A DNA stretch of 64,000 nucleotides, from positions 116,588 through 180,587 of the forward strand of contig CBDETI010000018.1 of assembly GCA_965242775.1 (NCBI GenBank), read 5' to 3'. Shown piece after piece: positions 26,435 to 36,419 of the stretch (its first letter is position 1; the number at the start of each line of letters is the position of its first letter). Below the pieces are notes generated by a model, which saw nothing but the letters and a program-made list of their open reading frames with translations, ran no database searches and was not told the origin of the DNA. Made by a program: the position numbers and the translations under genes. This DNA comes from JAWPMT01 sp965242775. Its GTDB lineage: Bacteria; Bacteroidota; Bacteroidia; Cytophagales; Cyclobacteriaceae.

Positions 26435-26462
26435 AGAAGTGATATTTTTCAGGTTTTATTTC

Positions 26463-26786
26463 TCAAGCAATCTGAGCATCAAGCTTTTGGCTCAACACCC
26501 CTTTGGGTACTGCCCCAATCTGCTTGTCTACGATTTCGCCATCCTTAAAAACCAACAATGTCGGGATGGATCGGATACCATATTTTGCTGAGATTTCGGG
26601 GTTGGTATCAACATCGACTTTTCCTATAACTGCTTTCCCATCATAATCAGATGCGAGTTCTTCCACTACTGGGCCGATCATTTTACAGGGGCCACACCAC
26701 TCTGCCCAAAAATCAACTAAAACTGGTTTTGTAGATTGTATTACTTCCTCGAAGTTTGAATCTGTTATTTCTATCGCTTTTCCCAT
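26463..26786 (-). CDS. trxA: thioredoxin
   Basis: A 107-residue classical thioredoxin with the active site WAEWCGPCK (Cys31, Cys34), the cis-proline segment IRSIPTLLVFKDGE and the C-terminal helix. No signal peptide, so it is the cytoplasmic disulfide reductase that serves ribonucleotide reductase, peroxiredoxins and others. It is monocistronic, with a candidate promoter at 26821-26828 and a strong terminator after it. Confidence 0.95.
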   Translation of the reverse strand: MGKAIEITDSNFEEVIQSTKPVLVDFWAEWCGPCKMIGPVVEELASDYDGKAVIGKVDVDTNPEISAKYGIRSIPTLLVFKDGEIVDKQIGAVPKGVLSQKLDAQIA

Positions 26787-26820
26787 GGTATTCTATAAGT
26801 CTACTTGAATCTAAGGTACG

Positions 26821-26828
26821 CAAAGTTA
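26821..26828 (-). promoter_or_regulatory. candidate -7 promoter element of trxA
   Basis: TAACTTTG on the minus strand matches the Bacteroidota -7 consensus exactly, 34 bases upstream of the trxA start codon. A clear -33 TTG at the ideal distance is missing. Confidence 0.45.
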
Positions 26829-27048
26829 TGCCGCCGGTTGATTTCAAATCACGCAAAGATGAATTATGTAATTGCTATGACAAAGTGTTTGTATGGTTGA
26901 TGACATCCCCTTCGCCAGTTTAGCCAAGAAAAAAGTAGTAAGCTTTGGGGATTGGCCAACCTTTTGTCAACCTCAAAAGATGTTTTCTTGTTTCTGGATT
27001 CGTTTTTTTTGCTGATATTCGATGTTTTCACCAATCTACTCACCGCTG

Positions 27049-27939
27049 ATGATACGCAAGGTATTTGTCGCAATGGCCTTATCCGCATTTGGCTTATTCG
27101 CTACTGCTCAAAATGATGATGAACTCAAGTCCTTGGAGGATTTTGCTCTTGACGATGATGAGTTGTTTTTTGGCCATGTTGTGGTCCAGTCAGATATTAC
27201 CCGGACCCTCAAAAAACCCTTGAAAAATGGAGAGGTTACAGCGGAAGATTTGAAGCCTTTGAAAATCGGATTGGTGACTACCTATTTATTCGAAGAAAAA
27301 TTTAACTCCGGCCGGGCTTTGATGCTTTATACTTACGAAAAGGACGGTACATCAAATTACTTTTTTGGAAAGATTGCGGGACCTGCTATTAAGGGACTGC
27401 TAGACGCCTTTGATGGCTCGGAGGTGGAGTTACTGCTACCGGAAGATTTTCTAAAAACCGGGGAGGATAAGCAACGCTATGCTGAGCTAGGTAAGAAATT
27501 ATCTTTTTCAGAACCTTTTTCCAGTGCCGTCAAGGGCAAGGGAGACCCCTCCGGAGGTGAATTTGAGTTCATTTACTCGATGTTCAAGGGTGGATTTTCG
27601 GAGAAAGTTGCCGACGAATTGGCGGCCTTTGCCAAGGCAACCGACCTGGATGCGGTCCTGACGCTGGAGCTTGTTACACAATATTTTGCTAAGTCAACCA
27701 ATCTGAGCCGCGTCAATCTCATGCTTCATGGTGTCAATGAATTTGAGAAAGAGGGTAGCCAGGGACTGCTTATGAATGTCTATACCCTTCATCCGGACTT
27801 TATGTATCCCCTGATCACATACAAGGGAGGAGAGGTGCAGGACGAGACTTATGGGGGAATGGGCAGAATGATGAACCGAATCGGGAAAGATTATATCAAG
27901 TACCTGGATGAGTCAATAGACGAGGTGTTCGCCCAATAA
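27049..27939 (+). CDS. secreted hypothetical protein
   Basis: The ATG at 27049 gives a signal peptide (MIRKVFVAMALSAFGLFATAQ) and a 296-residue product; the frame to 27022 adds nine residues before it. The mature protein is acidic at the front (NDDELKSLEDFALDDDELFFG) and mixed alpha/beta after that. No family is recognised, and there is no membrane anchor or sorting domain. It stands alone between thioredoxin (divergent) and a MORN-repeat gene. Confidence 0.6.
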   Translation: MIRKVFVAMALSAFGLFATAQNDDELKSLEDFALDDDELFFGHVVVQSDITRTLKKPLKNGEVTAEDLKPLKIGLVTTYLFEEKFNSGRALMLYTYEKDGTSNYFFGKIAGPAIKGLLDAFDGSEVELLLPEDFLKTGEDKQRYAELGKKLSFSEPFSSAVKGKGDPSGGEFEFIYSMFKGGFSEKVADELAAFAKATDLDAVLTLELVTQYFAKSTNLSRVNLMLHGVNEFEKEGSQGLLMNVYTLHPDFMYPLITYKGGEVQDETYGGMGRMMNRIGKDYIKYLDESIDEVFAQ

Positions 27940-28057
27940 TTCTAGGACCTGGGAAGCTACTTTCTTCCCTGAATTGCTGCAAAAGTAGTCCCACGGCACA
28001 ATTATTGATCGAAAGATTTGGGAGTCTTAATTTACTGTAGCGCTTATCACCTGATCA

Positions 28058-28798
28058 ATGAACTGGACGGCTAAATATTACAATGTACTTTGGGTGTTTT
28101 TAGCTTTTGCCGTGGCGGTATTCTGGCTTTTCGCGGATGCCACATACCAAGTACCGCAGGAGTCTTTTGTTGGTGTCAGTACCCAACTCAAGCATGGTGC
28201 TGTGGAGTCGCTGGACCGGAATGGGCGCCTGAAAACACTCGTCCATTATGATTCGGGAAAGAAACAGGGTACATCGTACCTATATTATCCAGATGGTAAG
28301 GTTCAATTGGAAATGCCGTATAAAAACAATATGCGACATGGAGTATCGAAGAAATATTTCAAGGATGGATCCTTGTACGCCGCTACGCCTTACGTGAATG
28401 ATAAGTTGGAGGGAATAAGGGAAACTTTTTTTCGATCAGGTAAAACGAAGGGTTTGATTCCTTATCATAATAGCTGGCCTGGTAAGGGGCTCAGGGAGTT
28501 TTTCAAGGACGGAGGTGAGAGGGAACTAGATCAAACCTTGGAATTCAGACAGGTAGGAGACCTCTTTTTTATCTCTACGAATGAGCCATGCCGCAAACGA
28601 ATTTTTTATGTCGGGCAGCTAGAGAGGCAACAGTATCTCAACAAAAAAGGCAATGTTTGGGTCGTCGGTATGCAAGGGGATGAGGCTGTGATCGATTTAT
28701 CCGAGACTCAAGGGATAGCCACACTCAAAGGGCAAGAGGTGATTTGTCTTTGCACCACCAAACAAGGCCACCCCCTGGTGCTCTCCCGAAAGATCTGA
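28058..28798 (+). CDS. membrane-anchored MORN-variant (YwqK-like) repeat protein
   Basis: A 246-residue protein with one N-terminal membrane helix (about 9-27) followed by four or five MORN_2-type repeats with the pattern G..Y..G(K/S)..., for example HYDSGKKQGTSYLYYPDGKVQ, PYKNNMRHGVSKKYFKDG and PYVNDKLEGIRETFFRSGK. The last 80 residues are not repetitive. Proteins of this type are annotated YwqK-like antitoxins, but no toxin partner lies next to it, so that role should not be assumed. It converges on dnaE. Confidence 0.75.
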   Translation: MNWTAKYYNVLWVFLAFAVAVFWLFADATYQVPQESFVGVSTQLKHGAVESLDRNGRLKTLVHYDSGKKQGTSYLYYPDGKVQLEMPYKNNMRHGVSKKYFKDGSLYAATPYVNDKLEGIRETFFRSGKTKGLIPYHNSWPGKGLREFFKDGGERELDQTLEFRQVGDLFFISTNEPCRKRIFYVGQLERQQYLNKKGNVWVVGMQGDEAVIDLSETQGIATLKGQEVICLCTTKQGHPLVLSRKI

Positions 28799-28811
28799 AT
28801 AGGATCCCCGG

Positions 28812-31800
28812 TTAGGTCAGGACTTTATACATCAGCTGATCCATGTCTTCCAGCGCTTTCACTAAATCAGCGCTGAGGTCGACACTGTTTTTTCGGCTGA
28901 TCATTTCCAGTTTTATTCCTCGATCTTCATGTTTTCCTTCCACGTTGAGGCGAAAAAGGCCATTCCCGGGATGTTTGCTTATCAGCGTATCCAGCTCTTC
29001 TATCAATAGCTCATCTACATCTTTTACGTGTACATTGAGCTCTAATCCTTTGGTCAATTTCTGTCGAATGTCGCCGAGGTACTCGATGTTTTGGATCTTG
29101 AATTCCAGTTCCTCACTATTCCATCGGTTGCCGATGTTGCCGGAGATGTAGAGGAACCACCCTCCTTCGAGAAAGCTCTTGAATTTCAGGTAGGTGTCCG
29201 AGAAAAGGAAGAATTGGTGACTGTCGTTGTAGTCCTCCAGTGTCATCTGGGCAAAAGGCTTGCCCGTTTTAGTCATCCGGTGCTGCACACTGCTCACTAC
29301 GCCAGCCAACTTGATCTCTCTTCCCCGGAGCCTGTCCAGGTCTTTAAGATCATTGAGGCTTGTATTAGTGAAAAATTTCATTTCGAAGGCATACTGGTCC
29401 AGTGGGTGACCTGTTATGTAGAGACCAACCATCTCTTTTTCAATATTGAGTTTTTCTATGTCACCATATGGCTCAATATTGCCCGCCCGCGGTTTCATAA
29501 CCGGGTCACCGCCCGATGGTCCTCCAAAAAGCGAAGCTTGGTTGCTTTCAGCTTCCTGTGCCATTTTATTGGCATAGCGGATGGATTTTTCAATTAGCGA
29601 TGTGCCATCATCGTCGGTTTCAACATACTGGCGTCGATGATACGTGGAAAAGCAGTCAAAGGCGCCGGCCTTGGCAAGACTCTCAAATGACTTCTTGTTT
29701 ACCGCGCGGAGATTGACCCGTGTAGCAAAGTCAAAGATATCCTCAAATTTCCCGGTTTCAAGTCGTTCTTCAACAATCGCCTGGACCGCCGACTCTCCTG
29801 TGCCTTTAATGGCTCCCATTCCAAAGCGTATTTCACCTTCAGCATTTACAGTGAAATGTTGTTCGGATTCATTCACATCTGGCCCAAGCACTTTAATGCC
29901 CTGGTTCCTGCATTCCTCCATGAAGAAGCTGACCTTCTCAATATTGCTTTGGTTGTGAGTCAAAACAGAGGCCATGTACTCGGCAGGGTAGTTGGCTTTT
30001 AAGTAGCCTGTGTGATAAGCCACCACGGAGTAACAGGTACTATGTGATTTGTTGAATGCGTAGGCGGCGAACGCCTCCCAGTCTTTCCAGATCTTCTCCA
30101 GCTTTTCTTCTTGGTAGCCCTTCTCCTGTGCCTGATTGATGAACTGCGGTTTCATCTTGTCCAGTACATCGCGTTTTTTCTTTCCCATTGCCTTCCGCAA
30201 CACATCAGCTTCACCTTTGGTGAATCCCGCCAATTTCTGCGAAAGCAACATCACCTGCTCCTGATAGACCGTGATCCCGTAAGTTTCGGCCAAAAATTCT
30301 TCCATGTCATCCAAGTCATAATTAATGGCTTGCTGACCGTGCTTTCGTTTGATAAAATCGGGGATGTATTCCATGGGACCCGGGCGATAGAGGGCATTCA
30401 TGGCTATGAGGTCTTCAAACTTGTCAGGTTTCAAAGCTCTGAGGTGCTTTTGCATACCCGGCGACTCAAACTGGAAGGTGCCGTTGGTCTCGCCACGCTG
30501 ATAGAGTTCGTAGGTTTTGACATCATCCAGGGGCACTTGATCTATGTCGATGGTGATGCCATGTCTTTTTTCGACATTTTCTATGGCGGTTTTTATGATC
30601 GAGAGTGTCTTTAGACCGAGAAAGTCCATTTTCAGCATCCCGGCTGACTCCACGACACTGTTGTCAAATTGTGTGACAAGTAGTTCAGAATCCTTGGCTT
30701 TTGCCATCGGTATGAATTTGGTCATATCATCTGGAGTGATGATTACACCACAGGCATGGATGCCTGTATTTCGCAACGACCCCTCAAGCACTACGGCTTG
30801 ATTCAGTACTTGGCCGGGAAGGTCCTCACGCCCCTTCATTTCCTCCAATTCGGGGACTTCTTTAAACGTTTTGCTAAAACTTGTTCCTGGTCGTTCAGGT
30901 ACGAGTTTGGCGATAGCATCAGTATCGGGAAGCGGCAGTTCCATCACACGGCCTGCATCTCTGATGGCAGACTTTGGTGCCATGGTGCCATAAGTAATGA
31001 TTTGAGCTACCTGATTGAAGCCGTACTTATTAACAACATACTCAATAACCTTCTCCCGACCTTCATTGTCAAAATCAATGTCAATATCGGGAAGCGACAC
31101 CCGGTCAGGATTTAGAAAACGCTCGAACAGGAGATCGTAAGCTATTGGGTCGACATTGGTAATGCCGATGCAATAGGCTACTACTGATCCAGCGGCTGAT
31201 CCTCTTCCCGGACCTACGGAAACGTCCATCTCCCTTGCCTTAGAGGTAAAATCCTGAACAATCAGGAAGTAGCCTGGGTAACCGGTGTTCTCAATGGTGG
31301 CCAATTCGAAATCGATGCGCTCGCGGATTTCGTCACTTAAGTCATCGTAGCGTTTTTTGGCGCCTTCGTAGGTTAGGTGCCTGAGGTAGGCGTTTTCACC
31401 ACGTTTGCCACCATCTTTTTCATCTTCTTCATGCTTGAATTGCTCGGGGATGTCAAATGCCGGTAGAAGGACGTCTCTTTCCAACTCGAATTCCTCAATC
31501 TGATCAATTAATGAACCGATGTTTTCAATGGCCTCCGGAAGATCGGTGAAAGCCGATTTCATCTCTTCCTGTGTCCGAAAATAGAAATTGTTGTTAGGTA
31601 ACCCTGGACGATAGCCACGACCTCTGCCTATTGGTGTGCTTTGTTTTTCGTTTTCCTTAATGCAAATCAGTACGTCGTGGGCCTTCGAGTCTTCCTGATC
31701 CAGGTAGTAACATTCGTTGGCTGCTAACAAGGGTACCTCGTGCTTTCTGGCGAGCTGGACCAGGACTTCATTGAGATGATGCTCGTCTTCCAGGTCGTGC

Positions 31801-33038
31801 CGGTTTAATTCAAGATAAAAGTCATCTCCAAAAACTTCTTTCCACCAGAGTAACGCCTTTTCGGCCTGGGTCTCACCCACATTGAGAATCAAGTACGGAA
31901 TCTCTCCACTTAATCCACCACTCAAGGCCACAACTCCTTCTCGGTACTCCTTGATCAACTCTTTGTCAACTCTGGGATAGAGGCCGTACAGTCCTTCGAT
32001 ATATCCAAGAGAGCTAAGCTTGGCCAGATTGTGGTAGCCGGTCTTGTTTTTGGCTATTAGCAATTGTTGAAAGCGCTTGTCGGGATTGTCCTTTGTAAAC
32101 TTGGTCTTGGTACGTTCCTCCGCTACAAAAAACTCACATCCGACGATGGGCTTTATGCCCTCACTGAGCGCGGATCGCACGAATTTGAAGGCGCCAAACA
32201 TGTTACCCAAATCGGTCATAGCCACGGCTGGCATGTCGCATTCCTTGGCTTTCGCGACGATCTCCGTAACATCAGCTGTGGCTTGTAGTACTGAGTACTG
32301 GCTGTGGACATGTAAATGAACAAATGGAGCCGTAATGTCCTCCGCGGCCACCACATCATCCCCGATTTTGCCTGTTGACCTTTTGCGGACCCAAGCAAAA
32401 TTGGCCTCTTCCAGGTCTGGAGCTACGTAAGTGATTAGTTCTGAATCACTGCCGTCAAAAGTTTTGATTACTCGCTTCTTCAGTAATTCGAAGAAAGCTT
32501 TTGCTGTAGCATCTACATCATAGGCGGCATCATGAGCATCGCCAAAACCTTGGCCAAACAGTTTCTCATAAAGCTCTATCAGTTTGGGTTGCTTGAGGCG
32601 ACCTCCAATTCCACCTTGTAGCTGGCAAAATTCTACAGTTTCTACGGAGGTATCGATGTTAGGTATGTCGGCCAGCTCATTGGCTTTTTCACATCTCAGG
32701 TACTCCGCACCTATGATTTTGTTGTCAAATTCGATGTTGTGACCGACGAGTACCTTGGCTTTCTTCACGTCTTCAGTGAAGCGGTCTAGAACGGTCTTGA
32801 GATCTTCACCAACCTCTGTCGCCCGCTGCGTGGAGATGCCATGTATTTTTTCCGAGTTGAAGGGGATCGTAAACCCATCGGGCTTCACAATATGATTTCC
32901 TGAAGAAACTAGCTCGCCAAGGGGGCCATGAAGCTGCCAGGCAATCTGGACAAGTCGCGGCCAATTGTCCAGATCCTCAATGGGGGCCGTTTTATTATGA
33001 GGGAGACCAGTAGTCTCGGTATCAAAAACTAAATACAT
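28812..33038 (-). CDS. dnaE: DNA polymerase III alpha subunit with fused N-terminal exonuclease
   Basis: A 1408-residue replicative polymerase. Residues 1-180 are a DEDDh 3'-5' exonuclease like the epsilon subunit: DTETTGL (Asp6, Glu8), VGHNIEFD and HDAAYDVDATAKAF. A PHP domain begins at about 240 (HLHVHSQYSVLQATADV), and the polymerase core carries PDIDIDFD near residue 648 with two catalytic aspartates, GPGRGSAAGSVVAY before it and EYGITVYQEQVML-type and AYAFNKSHSTCYSVVAYHT blocks after it. The C-terminus holds the tandem HhH and OB-fold regions. The exonuclease fusion is the normal Bacteroidota layout. It is monocistronic and essential in relatives. Confidence 0.97.
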   Translation of the reverse strand: MYLVFDTETTGLPHNKTAPIEDLDNWPRLVQIAWQLHGPLGELVSSGNHIVKPDGFTIPFNSEKIHGISTQRATEVGEDLKTVLDRFTEDVKKAKVLVGHNIEFDNKIIGAEYLRCEKANELADIPNIDTSVETVEFCQLQGGIGGRLKQPKLIELYEKLFGQGFGDAHDAAYDVDATAKAFFELLKKRVIKTFDGSDSELITYVAPDLEEANFAWVRKRSTGKIGDDVVAAEDITAPFVHLHVHSQYSVLQATADVTEIVAKAKECDMPAVAMTDLGNMFGAFKFVRSALSEGIKPIVGCEFFVAEERTKTKFTKDNPDKRFQQLLIAKNKTGYHNLAKLSSLGYIEGLYGLYPRVDKELIKEYREGVVALSGGLSGEIPYLILNVGETQAEKALLWWKEVFGDDFYLELNRHDLEDEHHLNEVLVQLARKHEVPLLAANECYYLDQEDSKAHDVLICIKENEKQSTPIGRGRGYRPGLPNNNFYFRTQEEMKSAFTDLPEAIENIGSLIDQIEEFELERDVLLPAFDIPEQFKHEEDEKDGGKRGENAYLRHLTYEGAKKRYDDLSDEIRERIDFELATIENTGYPGYFLIVQDFTSKAREMDVSVGPGRGSAAGSVVAYCIGITNVDPIAYDLLFERFLNPDRVSLPDIDIDFDNEGREKVIEYVVNKYGFNQVAQIITYGTMAPKSAIRDAGRVMELPLPDTDAIAKLVPERPGTSFSKTFKEVPELEEMKGREDLPGQVLNQAVVLEGSLRNTGIHACGVIITPDDMTKFIPMAKAKDSELLVTQFDNSVVESAGMLKMDFLGLKTLSIIKTAIENVEKRHGITIDIDQVPLDDVKTYELYQRGETNGTFQFESPGMQKHLRALKPDKFEDLIAMNALYRPGPMEYIPDFIKRKHGQQAINYDLDDMEEFLAETYGITVYQEQVMLLSQKLAGFTKGEADVLRKAMGKKKRDVLDKMKPQFINQAQEKGYQEEKLEKIWKDWEAFAAYAFNKSHSTCYSVVAYHTGYLKANYPAEYMASVLTHNQSNIEKVSFFMEECRNQGIKVLGPDVNESEQHFTVNAEGEIRFGMGAIKGTGESAVQAIVEERLETGKFEDIFDFATRVNLRAVNKKSFESLAKAGAFDCFSTYHRRQYVETDDDGTSLIEKSIRYANKMAQEAESNQASLFGGPSGGDPVMKPRAGNIEPYGDIEKLNIEKEMVGLYITGHPLDQYAFEMKFFTNTSLNDLKDLDRLRGREIKLAGVVSSVQHRMTKTGKPFAQMTLEDYNDSHQFFLFSDTYLKFKSFLEGGWFLYISGNIGNRWNSEELEFKIQNIEYLGDIRQKLTKGLELNVHVKDVDELLIEELDTLISKHPGNGLFRLNVEGKHEDRGIKLEMISRKNSVDLSADLVKALEDMDQLMYKVLT

Positions 33039-33150
33039 GTGGTGGTTTAATATTCGGTAGTCCGACGGGTATCGAACAATATTTCAAAATAAAAAAATCC
33101 ATCCTCGGAAGTGGCGAGGAGCATGAAAAACTTTTCCACAACTCGTGCTG

Positions 33151-33194
33151 AGTACAAAGTACAGAATATTAAGTATTGGGTATAGAGTATGAGG
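33151..33194. repeat. AT-rich TACTTAATA-type dispersed repeat, copy 1
   Basis: A short sequence built on tact/agta words; its reverse complement shares TACTTAATA and TGTACTTT with the segment at 40157-40200. The two copies face opposite ways. Low-complexity similarity cannot be excluded. Confidence 0.35.
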
Positions 33195-33235
33195 TCCGAC
33201 GATACCGTTTTTAGCCCCAGGCATCTTACCTTGCA

Positions 33236-33605
33236 CGTCATTCCTGATGAAGTGAAACGGAGGTCAGGAATCTCTTTTCCTGGTACGGTGAGAGATCCCG
33301 GTATTTCTCGCTATCGCTCGAAAACCGGAATGACGGACAGATAACCAGCTCTAGCAATCATCACCCAGAACGTCATTCCTGATGGAGTGAAACGGAGGTC
33401 AGGAATCTCTTTTCCTGGTACGGTGAGAGATCCCGGTATTTCTCGCTATCGCTCGAAAACCGGAATGACGGACAGGTAACCAGCTCTAGCAATCACCACC
33501 CAGAACGTCATTCCTGATGAAGTGAAACGGAGGTCAGGAATCTCTATTCCCTAGGCTGAGAGAGATTCCGGTATTTCTCCCTGTCACTCGAAAATCGGAA
33601 TGACG
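33236..33605. repeat. three tandem 100-bp palindromic repeat elements, period 135 bp
   Basis: Elements at 33236-33335, 33371-33470 and 33506-33605 each start with CGTCATTCC and end with its inverse GGAATGACG, with inner complementary blocks (TCAGGAATCTC and GAGAGATxCCGG). The period is exactly 135 bp; the two 35-bp spacers (33336-33370, 33471-33505) differ at only two positions. Copies 1 and 2 are nearly identical; copy 3 has drifted in its second half. They fill most of the 680-base gap between dnaE and the next gene; the remaining 33606-33720 shows nothing I recognise. A 19-bp piece recurs at 40109-40127. Confidence 0.9.
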
Positions 33606-33720
33606 GACAAGGGTGCTCGAAGGAACTACCTAAGCCACCTAGACCCGGGTGTGGGCAGCACGAGGGCTTTGCGCGGAACACGGGAATATATTGTGAGTCC
33701 GGGGCTGCCGAGTATCTCTT

Positions 33721-33903
33721 CTATTTTAATATCCTCGCTGGCAACATGAACAGGGCCTTGATGAACTCCAGGATACCCTCAACGGCAAATCCAAGAATCC
33801 GAAAAGGGAGTAGCAACAGCCAGATAAACGGGTAAAGAAACAGCACCAACAGGGCCAAAGGCCAACAGATCACAAGAAGTATAAACCAGAGAAGTACCTT
33901 CAT
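33721..33903 (-). CDS. small hydrophobic membrane protein
   Basis: From the ATG at 33903 this is a 60-residue protein consisting of a long hydrophobic stretch (MKVLLWFILLVICWPLALLV onward, two membrane helices) and a short amphipathic tail ending LPARILK. The longer frame to 34071 runs inside the adjacent FtsX gene and is not credible. It lies 10 bases downstream of the FtsX gene on the same strand. Small proteins like this occur in Bacteroidota near transporters; no function is known. Confidence 0.6.
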   Translation of the reverse strand: MKVLLWFILLVICWPLALLVLFLYPFIWLLLLPFRILGFAVEGILEFIKALFMLPARILK

Positions 33904-33913
33904 AGCTACAAAG

Positions 33914-36352
33914 TTATTCGTCTTTAAGCGATTGGGCCGGGTTGGCGCGCGCGGCCAAAAAGGACTGGGAACCCATCGTAATCCAGGAAATAGCCAATGC
34001 GATGATCCCGGAAATGATGAACGTGACGGGTCGCAGGGTGGTCCGGTATTCAAAATCCGTAAGCCATTCACCCATAAAATAGTAGGCCACCGGAGCAGCC
34101 ACTACAAATGAAGTGATGACTAACTTGATGAATTCCTTGGAGAGCAGACCCACGATACTGGCGACGCTGGCGCCCAACACCTTGCGGATACCGATTTCTT
34201 TGGTCCTTTGCTCTGCTGTAAACGATGCTAAGCCGTAAAGGCCCAGGCAGGCAATGAAAATAGAGAGAAAGGCAAAGACCGTAAAAATGTCGCCTATTTG
34301 TTGTTCGCTTTCATACATTTCCTGGAACTCCTGGTCCATAAAGCTGTACGTGAACGGTTGACCGGGGAGGAACTCATCCCATGTGTCTCGGATATGAGCC
34401 AGGGCTGGTTCCATACTGGTCGCTTCAATTTTAAACATGGTTCTGCCTCTGCTTTGTTTGCTGAAGTGCAATATCAGCGGCGTGATGCTGTTTTTCATGG
34501 ATTGGAAGTGGAAGTCTTCGACCACACCAATGATCCTGAATGCTGCAGCCACCGGCTCCCCGTCTACTTCATCCCAGTAAGTATGGATTTTATCATTCAC
34601 GGCGTTTTCATATCCAAACTGCCGGGCGGCAGTCTCATTGATCAGAACTGCCAGTGAGTCCGCCTGGTAATTTTCTGAGAAGTTTCTACCGTCTGCCAGA
34701 GAGATACCCAGGGTTTGGATAAAATCTTCGTCGATAAAGGCCTTGTTTATCACTTGGCTCTGATCGGAGGCCAGGTCTGGATTTTTGAAATAGAGGTCCG
34801 AATTGTCCCAGTTGCCGGTAGGAGAGAAGCTACTCATTGTATTGGTAACAACCCCGGCATGTCTGGCAGACTCGTTCTTAAATGCCTCGCCCTGGTCTCG
34901 CAATAGCCAGGTGTCCTCAACAATGATGATCTGGTCTTTGTTGTAACCAATCTTTTTGTTTTGGATATAAGACAGCTGGTCGAAGACGATGGCCGTGCCA
35001 ATGATCATCATGATGGATATGCTGAATTGAAATACGACGAGTGTACTTCTGATGGCTCCACTTTTCAAGCCTTGACGTACTTTGCCTTTTAATACCTGGG
35101 CGGGTTTGAACGCGGATAGGTAAAATGCGGGATAACTTCCTGCTAGCAGACCAACCAGAAGCATAATGCCTAACATCGTTAGCACCATTTGCCACTGGAA
35201 AAGCTGACCAAACACCAGTTCTTTGTTGGCGAGTGTATTGAAAAGAGGTAAGACTGAGAACGCGATAGCATAGGCTAGCGTAAATGACAATAAGCTGATA
35301 AGAATAGCCTCGGTGAGAAACTGATTGATCAAGTGCTTGCGGTATGCTCCCATGACCTTTCGAACTCCCACTTCTTTGGCGCGGTTGGCCGAGCGTGCAG
35401 TGCTGAGGTTCATGAAGTTGATACATGCCAACAATAAGATGAAAAAGGCAATGGCCGAGAATATATAGATATACTTGACATCACCATTGGCGGCCAGCTC
35501 ATCTTCCTTGTTAGAGTGCAGGTGGATATCCGTCAAAGCCATGAGCGAATAGCCCACGGCATTACCACTTTCCGAGAATTCTTCGAGACTCATGCCCAGA
35601 AATTGCTGGATCAGCGGACCGCAATATTTAGCTACCATATCAGGAAATTTGGCTTCAAGTTCATCTGCTGAAGCTCCAGGCCGCAGTTTGATATAGGTGT
35701 TAAAGTTGGTACTCAGCCAGTGGCCATTCTGCACCCAATCAAATGAGAGCATCGAAAGCATCACCGTAGGACGGAAATGTGAGTTGGAGGGCAAATCCTC
35801 GTATACCGCGCCCACTTCGTAATCGGTCTGATTATCCAATACCAGCACCTGACCAACAGGGTTTTCATCGCCGAATATTTTTGTCGATGTAGTCAGGTCG
35901 ATAGCGATCATATTGGGTCTATTGAGGGCAGTTTTGGGATTTCCATAGACCAGCGGGAAAGTGAAAAACTCAAAAACGTTGGAGTCAGCCATGATTACCT
36001 GATCTTCTTTGAAAGTCTGCAGGTCGTCCTTTTTTCGAATAAACCAGTTGCCCGAACTATTAAGACGTACCGCGTCTGTTACCTCCGGGTAATCTTGCTT
36101 GATGGTAGGACCAGTGGGAGCGCCAGCATTGGATGAGATGTGGTCGCTTCCGTTGAGAGTGGCTGCGAAATCTACCCGGTAAATCAGATCCGCATCTTTG
36201 TGAAACGTGTCGTAGCTGAGTTCCTCTTGCACGAAAAGAGCAATAAGCAGGAAGCACGTTAATCCTACGGACAAACCTAAAATATTAAGGAGGGAATAGA
36301 ACTTATGCTTGGTAAGATTTCTTAGCGCGATGTTGAAGTAGTTTTTGAGCAT
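33914..36352 (-). CDS. FtsX/MacB-type ABC transporter permease (paralogue A)
   Basis: Starting at the ATG at 36352 (MLKNYFNIALRNLTKHKFYS) gives 812 residues. Layout: membrane helix LLNILGLSVGLTCFLLIAL, a MacB-like periplasmic domain, three helices (FILLLACINFMNLSTA and following) with GVRKVMGA, a second helix after VVFQFSISIMMIIGT, a second periplasmic domain and a C-terminal FtsX core with KEIGIRKVLGA, ending ANPAQSLKDE. There is no prefix domain and no ATPase gene nearby, so the ATPase is elsewhere. It is closely related to the next gene upstream and is followed by a small membrane protein gene. Confidence 0.92.
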   Translation of the reverse strand: MLKNYFNIALRNLTKHKFYSLLNILGLSVGLTCFLLIALFVQEELSYDTFHKDADLIYRVDFAATLNGSDHISSNAGAPTGPTIKQDYPEVTDAVRLNSSGNWFIRKKDDLQTFKEDQVIMADSNVFEFFTFPLVYGNPKTALNRPNMIAIDLTTSTKIFGDENPVGQVLVLDNQTDYEVGAVYEDLPSNSHFRPTVMLSMLSFDWVQNGHWLSTNFNTYIKLRPGASADELEAKFPDMVAKYCGPLIQQFLGMSLEEFSESGNAVGYSLMALTDIHLHSNKEDELAANGDVKYIYIFSAIAFFILLLACINFMNLSTARSANRAKEVGVRKVMGAYRKHLINQFLTEAILISLLSFTLAYAIAFSVLPLFNTLANKELVFGQLFQWQMVLTMLGIMLLVGLLAGSYPAFYLSAFKPAQVLKGKVRQGLKSGAIRSTLVVFQFSISIMMIIGTAIVFDQLSYIQNKKIGYNKDQIIIVEDTWLLRDQGEAFKNESARHAGVVTNTMSSFSPTGNWDNSDLYFKNPDLASDQSQVINKAFIDEDFIQTLGISLADGRNFSENYQADSLAVLINETAARQFGYENAVNDKIHTYWDEVDGEPVAAAFRIIGVVEDFHFQSMKNSITPLILHFSKQSRGRTMFKIEATSMEPALAHIRDTWDEFLPGQPFTYSFMDQEFQEMYESEQQIGDIFTVFAFLSIFIACLGLYGLASFTAEQRTKEIGIRKVLGASVASIVGLLSKEFIKLVITSFVVAAPVAYYFMGEWLTDFEYRTTLRPVTFIISGIIALAISWITMGSQSFLAARANPAQSLKDE

Positions 36353-36373
36353 GACCTTTGGGGTTGGTGTATA

Positions 36374-36409
36374 GTAAAAATTGGGAGACCCATGACCGAA
36401 GGGCCTCCC
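36374..36409 (-). terminator. intrinsic terminator between the two tandem FtsX genes
   Basis: On the minus strand GGGAGGCCC and GGGTCTCCC (36383-36409) form a 9-bp stem with one G-U pair and are followed by AATTTTT. It lies just beyond the stop of the upstream permease gene, so the downstream one needs read-through or its own promoter. Confidence 0.65.
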
Positions 36410-36419
36410 TACTGTTTGT

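Noticed and set aside
28058..28798. Toxin-antitoxin system (YwqK-like antitoxin)
   Set aside because: The protein is membrane-anchored with MORN-like repeats and no toxin gene is adjacent.
33236..33605. CRISPR array
   Set aside because: The repeats are 100 bp palindromic elements and the two spacers are almost identical to each other, unlike unique CRISPR spacers; no cas genes are nearby.
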